This document shows, one piece after another, positions 6,572 through 11,680 of a stretch of 11,680 nucleotides of DNA; the first letter of the stretch is position 1; the number at the start of each line of letters is the position of its first letter. The notes beneath the pieces were generated by a model that worked only from the letters and a program-made list of their open reading frames with translations, made no database searches and was not told the DNA's origin. The DNA comes from Bacillota bacterium. Lineage in GTDB: Bacteria; Bacillota; Clostridia; Acetivibrionales; DSM-2933. The stretch lies in contig JAUZPS010000095.1 in the NCBI GenBank assembly GCA_030705945.1, forward strand, positions 1 to 11,680, given 5' to 3'. A program made the position numbers and the translations under genes.

Positions 6572-7740
6572 AACATGTTAGAAGAATGCTCTTTTCCTTG
6601 ATATTAATTTCAAACATGCTTTTATGCGGGTGTTGGAACTATCATGATATTGAAAAGTATTCTCTTGTGTTAGGCTTTGCCATAGACAGGAATGAACAGG
6701 AGAACAGTTATTTGTTGACTGCCGAAGTATTGGATTTTGAAATGTCCGGTAAAGAAGCAAAACCGACTTCAAAACTTATTGAATCCAAGGGTAATTCTGT
6801 GTTTGATGCGATAAGAAATATGTTGAAGCTAACAGAAAAGAGACTGTATTGGGGTCATGCAGATACTGTTATTTTTAGCCAGGATATTGCTAAAGAAGGA
6901 ATTATCCCGGTACTTGATTTGATTTTTAGGGATGCAGAAATGAGGGAAGAAATGCATGTTGTAATCTCAAAAGAAAAAACTGCCAAAGAATTATTGGAAC
7001 AACAAACGATGATATCAACATTACGATCCACTGAGATTGATCGGATCCTAAATAGTCAGGGAAGCCTTGCAAAAGCTCCTGTGGTTGAAGCGTATGAGCT
7101 TATTAACGAATTGGAAGGGGAAGGAATATCAGCTGCATTACCTGCTATGGGCATAGCAACAAATGCAGGGAAAAAGACTGTTGAACTCATGGGAACTGCT
7201 TTATTTAAATCGGATAAACTTATCGGATTTATAGATTCTGAGGAAACAAAATATTTCCTTTTCGTAATTAATAAAGTGAATAGAGGTCTGCTTATACAAA
7301 ATGAGAGCCCTGAGAATCAAATGAATAAAATAACTTTAGAAATTTTTAAAACCAAAACAAAGACAAAGCCTGAATATTATGATGGGAAAGTGGTTATGGA
7401 CATTGATATTAAAACTGAAGTTGCAATAGCAGAAATGGAAACTTCAATGGATTATATAAAAGATGTAAACCGGAGCAAGCTTAAAAAAGATGCTGAAGCA
7501 TCATTAAAATCATCAGTGAAAAACATAATAAAAAAAATTCAGGATAATTATGATACTGATATTTTCGGCTTTGGAATGCTGGTCAGCGCAAATATGCCAT
7601 CGCTATGGGATAGCATTGGACCTGATTGGGATCATCTGTTTAAAAAATTGGATGTTAATGTAAATGTTGATATCAGCATCAGAAACAGCGCCCTTGTTTC
7701 AAAAAGCATAAGAAAAGAAAGTATCAGAAAGGAAAATTAG
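6568..7740 (+). CDS. gerKC: Spore germinant receptor C subunit, lipoprotein (GerC/GerKC family)
   Basis: This 390-residue protein has a lipoprotein signal: MKHVRR, a hydrophobic stretch (7-19) and LLCGC with the lipidated Cys at 22, directly followed by WNYHDIEKYSLVLGFAID, the family's typical mature start. Further family-like stretches are KRLYWGHADTVIFSQ and RDAEMREEMHVVIS. It is anchored by lipid on the outer face of the spore inner membrane, where it works with the A and B subunits. The start overlaps the A-subunit stop by 4 bp. The C-terminus ends in a near-tandem SIRKES/SIRKEN tail, likely a small local duplication. Confidence 0.94.
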   Translation: MKHVRRMLFSLILISNMLLCGCWNYHDIEKYSLVLGFAIDRNEQENSYLLTAEVLDFEMSGKEAKPTSKLIESKGNSVFDAIRNMLKLTEKRLYWGHADTVIFSQDIAKEGIIPVLDLIFRDAEMREEMHVVISKEKTAKELLEQQTMISTLRSTEIDRILNSQGSLAKAPVVEAYELINELEGEGISAALPAMGIATNAGKKTVELMGTALFKSDKLIGFIDSEETKYFLFVINKVNRGLLIQNESPENQMNKITLEIFKTKTKTKPEYYDGKVVMDIDIKTEVAIAEMETSMDYIKDVNRSKLKKDAEASLKSSVKNIIKKIQDNYDTDIFGFGMLVSANMPSLWDSIGPDWDHLFKKLDVNVNVDISIRNSALVSKSIRKESIRKEN

Positions 7741-7743
7741 TTT

Positions 7744-7968
7744 ATGATGATAATTATTCCAATTTGCTCAATTATATTTTTACTTTTCATCATTTTTGAC
7801 CTTGCCCCGAGATTCATTGAAAAGCAATGGAAAGTATTTTGGTTTTATACGGTTCTCATTTCTTTTTCCTTTGTGATTCATATATTGGTAGTTCTGGATT
7901 TCAAACTTCCGAGCCCTGCAGTACCTATAAAAAGGCTTGTTTCATATATTTTCGGATTACAGGGTTAG
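7744..7968 (+). CDS. Small two-helix germinant receptor accessory protein (D-subunit type)
   Basis: This 74-residue protein has two hydrophobic helices (about 2-20 and 30-52) joined by a short charged loop (RFIEKQWKV), and ends KLPSPAVPIKRLVSYIFG. Genes for two-helix proteins of about this size are known inside or beside ger operons in Bacillus (GerKD, GerUD) and modulate receptor function. Size, topology and position right after the C-subunit gene support that assignment; the sequence alone is too short to be decisive. It starts 3 nt after the C-subunit stop with AAAGGA upstream; a second ATG follows at 7747. The 103-bp repeat begins immediately after its stop. Confidence 0.72.
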   Translation: MMIIIPICSIIFLLFIIFDLAPRFIEKQWKVFWFYTVLISFSFVIHILVVLDFKLPSPAVPIKRLVSYIFGLQG

Positions 7969-7969
7969 A

Positions 7970-8072
7970 TATATAAAAAGCACTATTAATCTTACATTTG
8001 ACGGAGCAAAATAACGAACGCTTTAACGTTATTTTGCGATAGGCAAATGTAAAAGATTAATTGCTTTTTATA
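7970..8072. repeat. 103-bp palindromic element, copy 1 (MITE-like)
   Basis: This copy is the exact reverse complement of 9263-9365 over all 103 bases. Alone it folds into a long hairpin: TATAAAAAGCA (7972-7982) with TGCTTTTTATA (8062-8072), TTAATC with GATTAA (8055-8060), TTACATTTG (7992-8000) with CAAATGTAA (8044-8052), and GCAAAATAACG (8006-8016) with CGTTATTTTGC (8027-8037). The ends lie in TA-rich sequence. It codes for nothing visible. It interrupts the ger operon between the D-type and B-subunit genes and may act as an attenuator there. Confidence 0.85.
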
Positions 8073-8092
8073 CAGAAAGCGGGATTATATTT

Positions 8093-9172
8093 ATGGAGAG
8101 AGAAATTATTTCCACCAAGCAAGGTACTTTCATGATGGTGATTTTTGTAATCGGCAGTTCCATAGTATTAGGTTCAAGTGTTGAAGCAAAGCAGGATATC
8201 TGGATTGCTATTGTAGTTGCCTTGTTTATGTCTTTACCCATGCTTTTCGTCTATTCAAAACTTCTTACTTCCTTCCCCGGTAAGAATTTATATTATATAC
8301 TTGAGGAAGTTTTCGGGAAAGTTGCCGGGAAAATAATATCATTATTATACGTCTGGTATTCTTTTCATTTGGGTGCTTTGGTATTAAGAAATTTTTCCGA
8401 GTTTGTCCAGGTCATATCATTGCCTGAAACGCCACAGACAATAATTATAATTTTTCTTGGATTAGTATGTCTATGGGCTGCAAAAGCAGGCATAGAAATC
8501 ATTGGACGCTGGACGGCTTTTATTTTTCCGGTTGGTTGGTTCGTTTTACTCATAACAATACCCCTCTCAATGTCAAAAATGCATTTAATTAATATAAAGC
8601 CTGTATTGCACAATGATTTAAAACCTGTTTTATCAAGCGCCTTTTCATTTTTTACCTTTCCCTTTGCAGAAACAGTTATTTTTACGACAGTTTTTAATAC
8701 ATTAAGAAATAAAAAAAAGACTTTCAAAGTTTATTTATCCGGCACAGTGGTTGGCGGCGCAATTATATTGCTATTATCGGTAAGAAACATTCTTGTTTTA
8801 GGTGTTCACATAACTACGGATTTATACTTTCCTTCATATATGGCTGTAAGGACATTAAGTATCGGAGATTTTATTCAAAGGACTGAAATTACTGTTGCAA
8901 CCTTTTACACGATAGGTGTATTTATAAAAGCAAGTGTTTGTCTTTATGCAGCTTCAAAGGGTGTTGCAAAAATTCTAAACATTGAAAAAAGCAGCCAGAT
9001 TGTTGCTCCAATAGGATTTCTTATGATGAACCTCGCCTGTATAGTCTATAGCAGCACTATGGAGATGTTTGATTGGATTAATACATATAAGTACTATGCA
9101 ATCCCATTTCAAATAATAATACCGGTAATTACATTAATTATAGCTAAAATCAAATTTTATGTTAAAAATTGA
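8093..9172 (+). CDS. gerKB: Spore germinant receptor B subunit (GerB/GerKB family)
   Basis: This 359-residue protein has about ten membrane helices and no large soluble domain, the standard layout of GerB proteins, which belong to the APC amino acid/polyamine transporter superfamily. It begins with the family-typical REIISTKQGTFMMVIFVIGS. Other recognisable stretches are FPGKNLYYILEEVFGK, PVLSSAFSFFTFPFAETVIF and FIQRTEITVATFYTIGVFIK. It is thought to form the nutrient-binding part of the receptor in the spore inner membrane. The ribosome binding site (GCGGGA, about 9 nt upstream) is weaker than those of its neighbours. Unlike the tightly packed A, C and D genes, it is 124 nt downstream of its neighbour, and both flanks carry the 103-bp inverted element. 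Confidence 0.94.
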   Translation: MEREIISTKQGTFMMVIFVIGSSIVLGSSVEAKQDIWIAIVVALFMSLPMLFVYSKLLTSFPGKNLYYILEEVFGKVAGKIISLLYVWYSFHLGALVLRNFSEFVQVISLPETPQTIIIIFLGLVCLWAAKAGIEIIGRWTAFIFPVGWFVLLITIPLSMSKMHLINIKPVLHNDLKPVLSSAFSFFTFPFAETVIFTTVFNTLRNKKKTFKVYLSGTVVGGAIILLLSVRNILVLGVHITTDLYFPSYMAVRTLSIGDFIQRTEITVATFYTIGVFIKASVCLYAASKGVAKILNIEKSSQIVAPIGFLMMNLACIVYSSTMEMFDWINTYKYYAIPFQIIIPVITLIIAKIKFYVKN

Positions 9173-9178
9173 TTTTAA

Positions 9179-9217
9179 TTTTAAACGTAAGCTCATAACA
9201 GGCGCTTATGTTTAAAA
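9179..9217. other. Hairpin after the B-subunit gene
   Basis: TTTTAAACGTAAGC (9179-9192) pairs with GCTTATGTTTAAAA (9204-9217) over 14 positions, including one G-U pair, with an 11-nt loop. No T-tract follows on either strand, so terminator function is uncertain. It begins 7 nt after the B-subunit stop. Confidence 0.4.
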
Positions 9218-9262
9218 TAAAGTAGGCGGCTTGCAATTAAATTTTCTGCTCACATTGAACTA

Positions 9263-9365
9263 TATAAAAAGCAATTAATCTTTTACATTTGCCTATCGCA
9301 AAATAACGTTAAAGCGTTCGTTATTTTGCTCCGTCAAATGTAAGATTAATAGTGCTTTTTATATA
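9263..9365. repeat. 103-bp palindromic element, copy 2, inverted relative to copy 1
   Basis: This is the exact reverse complement of 7970-8072, 1190 bp away. It lies between the convergent B-subunit and MFS genes. The hairpin ends in GCTTTTTATA on both strands, so it could also serve as a bidirectional terminator for both operons. The minus-strand coding-like stretch at 9366-9490 ends at its border. Confidence 0.85.
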
Positions 9366-9490
9366 ATAAAGCCATTCGCCGCAAAAATGCTTTCAAAGCT
9401 TGTTTTGCCTTCTACAAACCCACCTTTGACTTTTACAATAATACCATTCCGGTTATAAGTAGAAGCAGACTCATTTGGGTTGGTATATAT
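9366..9490 (-). other. Orphan coding-like fragment next to repeat copy 2
   Basis: Leftward, one frame without a start codon reads VIIYTNPNESASTYNRN, then GIIVKVKGGFVEGKTSFES and IFAANG, before a TAA formed at the repeat border. Its residue composition looks like real protein, but it has no ATG, no ribosome binding site and no recognised family. It may be a gene remnant cut by the repeat insertion, or chance. Confidence 0.25.
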
Positions 9491-9492
9491 TA

Positions 9493-10692
9493 TTACTGCG
9501 CATCAACAGGCTTCCTTTTGTAAAATACAAACATGAGAATTGCTGCAAAAAATGCTGTTGAAGCCCCAAAATAAAACGGTACGCTTGAATTGACTTTGTC
9601 GTACAGTATTCCCGCTATCAAGCTTGCAGGAAGCAGTGTAATTCCCAACAAAGAATTATATATTCCAAGCCCGGTACCTTTTTTATCCTTATCAATCAAA
9701 TCAGAGACAAGAGCCTTTTGGATTCCGTCTGTAGCAGCACTGTAAAGACCATATAGCGCAAACAATGTTATAACAATAATGTTATTACTTGTTCTGCCGA
9801 AACCATAATAAACAATTGCATATATCAGATAACCGAATATTATAAGTTTTTCCCTTCCGATTCTATCCGAGAGTATACCCATCGGTATGGCAAATAACAC
9901 TGAAACTGCATTGAATATCAGATATACAAGAGGTATATATGTGATATTAACCCCTATATCTTTTGCCTTTACTATCAAGAGAGCATCGGTTGAATTACCC
10001 AATGTAAATATAAATACAATCGCCAAAAACAGGTAGTATCTGCTGGAGAAATCCTTTAATCTTATCTTCCGAGGAAGGTTTTCCTTGCTTCTTTTTGCTT
10101 CCCGAATGAAGACCGCGATAGTCAGAACACCTAACAATGCAGGTATGGCCGCAAAAAAGAAAACTCTTTTGTAATCAGCAGGAAAAACTAAAAGTATCAA
10201 AAAAGCCGTTAATGGTCCTACAATTGCTCCACAGTTATCCATTGCTTTATGAAATCCAAAACTCTTTCCCATTTTACCATCCTGAGAAGAGCCTGCAACC
10301 AGACTGTCTCTTGGCGCTGTTCTGATGCCTTTGCCTATCCGTTCAATAAACCTCAGATATAGCACCTGAATAGGTGTTATTACGATGGAATAGATGGGTG
10401 TTACTATTGCTGTCATTACATATCCGATGAGCATAAATGGCTTATTTTTGCCGATCTTATCACTCCAAAGCCCTGATAAAGCTTTTAGCACAGATGCCGT
10501 ACTTTCGGCAATACCTTCTATTAATGATAAGGTAGTCTTGGATGCTCCGATAGAAAGCAGGAATAACGGCATAATACAATATACCATCTTGGTGGATGTA
10601 TCCGTCAAAAAACTTGTTAGTCCGGCAAAAAATATATTCTTTTCAAGTCCGAAAATTAATTTCTTTTTACTTTCATATTGGTTGTTTTTCAT
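9493..10692 (-). CDS. Major facilitator superfamily exporter
   Basis: This 399-residue protein has about twelve hydrophobic helices. The MFS loop motif appears twice, once per half: GLWSDKIGKNKP (near 73-84) and GILSDRIGREKL (near 270). RFIERIGKGIRTAPRDSLVA between helices 4 and 5 is typical of a bacterial MFS subgroup with the (R/K)GIRT-PRD pattern. It probably extrudes a small molecule with proton antiport; the substrate cannot be predicted. The ATG at 10692 has GGGGTG about 9 nt upstream and directly follows the TAA of the small ORF at 10693-10815, in the same frame. It is the last gene of a leftward operon headed by the ChrB-like gene, so it is likely controlled by the double-palindrome promoter near 11372-11417. 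Confidence 0.9.
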   Translation of the reverse strand: MKNNQYESKKKLIFGLEKNIFFAGLTSFLTDTSTKMVYCIMPLFLLSIGASKTTLSLIEGIAESTASVLKALSGLWSDKIGKNKPFMLIGYVMTAIVTPIYSIVITPIQVLYLRFIERIGKGIRTAPRDSLVAGSSQDGKMGKSFGFHKAMDNCGAIVGPLTAFLILLVFPADYKRVFFFAAIPALLGVLTIAVFIREAKRSKENLPRKIRLKDFSSRYYLFLAIVFIFTLGNSTDALLIVKAKDIGVNITYIPLVYLIFNAVSVLFAIPMGILSDRIGREKLIIFGYLIYAIVYYGFGRTSNNIIVITLFALYGLYSAATDGIQKALVSDLIDKDKKGTGLGIYNSLLGITLLPASLIAGILYDKVNSSVPFYFGASTAFFAAILMFVFYKRKPVDAQ

Positions 10693-10815
10693 TTACCCAT
10701 TCACCCCTTTGCCTGCAAAAATACTCCCAATAACTCCTGCCCATATATTAGGAATCTCAAATTGTTTTTTCCCATTTTTTCTCCTCCAGACATGCAACTT
10801 TGCCGTTTGCAGCAT
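10693..10815 (-). CDS. Possible 40-residue small protein between ChrB-like and MFS genes
   Basis: The ORF starts at an ATG overlapping the ChrB-like stop by one base (TAATG) and ends with a TAA directly before the MFS ATG, so it fills the gap exactly. It reads MLQTAKLHVWRRKNGKKQ and then FEIPNIWAGVIGSIFAGKG. The first half is basic; the second is hydrophobic enough for one short membrane segment. The internal strong GGAGGAG site (10781-10787) instead fits an overlapping 24-residue frame at 10701-10775 (MGKNNLRF...). A one-base change near 10752 would join that start to the PNIWAGVIG tail, so a frameshift or remnant is possible. No family is recognised. Confidence 0.35.
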   Translation of the reverse strand: MLQTAKLHVWRRKNGKKQFEIPNIWAGVIGSIFAGKGVNG

Positions 10816-11357
10816 TACAGTTCTTTGTCATTAAACTTATAAACCATTTCGCTATAGCTTTCAAATGCTTTTTTAACTTGTTCTAATTTATCTTTTGCAG
10901 GATCTCTTTGTGATGAGTGAAACACATCCCTAACCTCAAGCTTTGCATACCATGATAAAAGCTTGTTTAATTCTTCCTCTTCCTCCTCAACTTCTGCAAA
11001 TGTGAACTTTTCAATAGCAATTTCTTTTTCAAGTTCCTTGAAATAATCCTCACACTTATCAATAAACTCTTTATATTCCTCGTCCCTTGCACTATTGAAA
11101 CCAGTAATAACCTTTTGTTCATGCTTTGACTCAAAAAACTCACACTGCATTAAGAGAACCTCTCCCGAATTTGATTCTATCTCCCTGGAAACTGCCTGTA
11201 GCGCTGAGTAGTTATCATCATTATACGGTAAAACCCACATAGATTGTTGTATACTGACAGCACCCAGCTTTTTAAGATTTCTCCATGCAGAGACTCTCAA
11301 TCTTGACGGTTCTGTCGGCAGATTATAATTCATGATGATCCATTTTCTTTTATCCAA
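10815..11357 (-). CDS. ChrB N-terminal-domain-like protein
   Basis: This 180-residue protein begins KRKWIIMNYNLPTEPSRLRV, followed by SAWRNLKKLGAVSIQQSMWV and LPYNDD, closely matching the N-terminal domain of the chromate-resistance regulator ChrB (pattern W-LxYxLPxEPSxxRVxxWRxLKxLGA). The rest is charged and probably helical, with an acidic run EVEEEEEE near residues 121-128. The C-terminal domain of longer ChrB proteins is absent. The TTG start at 11357 is fixed by GGAGG 8 nt upstream; an internal ATG at 11333 would cut into the conserved motif. It heads an operon with an MFS exporter instead of ChrA, so chromate need not be the substrate. A regulatory or sensing role is inferred. Confidence 0.82.
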   Translation of the reverse strand: MDKRKWIIMNYNLPTEPSRLRVSAWRNLKKLGAVSIQQSMWVLPYNDDNYSALQAVSREIESNSGEVLLMQCEFFESKHEQKVITGFNSARDEEYKEFIDKCEDYFKELEKEIAIEKFTFAEVEEEEEELNKLLSWYAKLEVRDVFHSSQRDPAKDKLEQVKKAFESYSEMVYKFNDKEL

Positions 11358-11371
11358 TCTTTACGCCTCCA

Positions 11372-11417
11372 TTGTAACACTCGTTACAATTATACATTAA
11401 TGTAACGAGTGTTACAA
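11372..11417 (-). promoter_or_regulatory. Promoter with two TetR-like palindromic operators
   Basis: TTGTAACACTCGTTACA (11372-11388) and its exact reverse complement (11401-11417) flank 12 bp. Each arm holds its own palindrome TGTAAC-N4-GTTACA. On the minus strand the 12-bp gap provides a perfect TATAAT (11394 to 11389), with TTGTAA (11417 to 11412) 17 nt upstream as -35. One operator therefore overlaps the -35 and spacer, and the other covers the start site, an efficient repression layout for the ChrB-like/MFS operon. The repressor is not evident in the window; the only regulator remnant is the XRE fragment across the promoter. Confidence 0.75.
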
Positions 11418-11452
11418 GATCCAATTTGTTTTTTAAAATTGAGGTGATATTA

Positions 11453-11554
11453 GTGGTGTTATCCATGGGAGAAAAAATCAGAATCCTTTTAAAACGAAAG
11501 AAAAGGACTATATTAGAATTAGCTGCAGTTATAGGTACATCAAATCATAATTGA
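11453..11554 (+). pseudogene. Truncated XRE-family helix-turn-helix regulator
   Basis: With GAGGTG at 11441-11446 and a GTG start at 11453, the frame reads VVLSMGEKIRILLKRKKRT, then ILELAAVIGTSNHN, and stops. This is the first third of a Cro/CI-type HTH: helix 1, helix 2 and the start of the recognition helix (usually SRQNLSNKL). The rest is missing. It is divergent from the ChrB-like gene and shares its control region, so it may once have regulated this locus. Confidence 0.5.
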
Positions 11555-11621
11555 TTTCTAGTAAAAACACGGCTGCTATTGTAAAATCCAAGATTAATCT
11601 TAGTACATTATTCTTCTTCAT
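11529..11621 (-). pseudogene. Truncated DUF4405-like membrane protein, N-terminal end only
   Basis: An excellent GAGGAGGG site precedes an ATG at 11621. The 30-codon frame reads MKKNNVLRLILDFTIAAVFL, then LEINYDLMYL and stop. The opening resembles small clostridial DUF4405 membrane proteins (MKK-N-LKLILD followed by one helix and a NYxLTG turn), which are about four times longer. Its last codons overlap the end of the XRE fragment on the other strand, so both genes appear to have lost their 3' parts in one deletion. Confidence 0.4.
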
Positions 11622-11649
11622 ATAGCCCTCCTCTTATAAATTACTGATT

Positions 11650-11680
11650 AAAAGGCTGTCTCATGGTAGCTATAAGTTTA
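11650..11680. mobile_element. Possible insertion-sequence end at the window edge
   Basis: AAAGGCTGTCTCA (11650-11662) resembles the terminal repeats of several Firmicute insertion sequences that carry TGAGACAGCC at their tips. Only one end is visible and no transposase lies in the window, so this is tentative. Confidence 0.22.

Noticed and set aside
8365..8727. Minus-strand 120-codon ORF inside the B-subunit gene
   Set aside because: It is a shadow of the GerB membrane protein frame. I also considered whether it is the expressed product after inversion, but it has no protein-like features.
9179..9217. Strong rho-independent terminator after the B-subunit gene
   Set aside because: The stem is real but AT-rich, and no T-tract follows on either strand, so it is listed only as a hairpin.
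7970..9365. CRISPR-like or site-specific invertase system
   Set aside because: There are only two repeat copies, they are inverted and 1190 bp apart, and no recombinase or cas gene lies nearby; any inversion would have to use homologous recombination or a distant enzyme.
10394..10834. Plus-strand 146-codon ORF opposite the MFS and small-ORF region
   Set aside because: It is antisense to conserved MFS motifs, and its composition reflects the complementary strand of membrane helices.

Overview
The window is AT-rich DNA with strong GGAGG-type ribosome binding sites. It carries a complete GerA-type spore germinant receptor operon, so the host is very probably an endospore-forming Firmicute of the class Clostridia. 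The exact genus cannot be read from the sequence.

Left block (1-4355) looks like an envelope-stress or antimicrobial-peptide defence module. An OmpR-type response regulator and the start of its histidine kinase run leftward. Divergently, a PAP2-family membrane phosphatase runs rightward, followed by a secreted protein of unknown function and a BcrA/BcrB-like ABC transporter (ATPase plus six-helix permease). Three promoters in this block share one architecture: a 16-bp box (consensus TTAAGGTRWTTYAAAG), exactly 10 nt, then a -10 hexamer. They drive the regulator/kinase pair, the phosphatase and the secreted-protein/ABC operon, which predicts one regulon controlled by this response regulator. 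A 70-bp element with 13-bp inverted ends sits just upstream of the third promoter.

Middle block (4356-9365): a decayed tyrosine recombinase relic (4434 to about 4836, minus strand) precedes a germinant receptor operon in the order A subunit, C subunit (lipoprotein), small two-helix D-type protein, B subunit. A sigma-G-like promoter lies just upstream of the A gene. The B-subunit gene is bracketed by two copies of a 103-bp hairpin-forming element. The copies are identical base for base and lie in opposite orientation. They are most simply a MITE-like repeat, but they also make the B gene a potentially invertible segment.

Right block (9366-11680): a leftward operon encodes a ChrB N-terminal-domain-like protein, a possible 40-residue ORF that fits exactly between its neighbours, and an MFS exporter. 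Its promoter has a perfect TATAAT between two TGTAAC-N4-GTTACA palindromes (TetR-like operator design). On the other side of this control region is a truncated XRE-type helix-turn-helix gene, joined head-to-head to a truncated DUF4405-like gene; this looks like a deletion scar. The last bases may be the tip of an insertion sequence.
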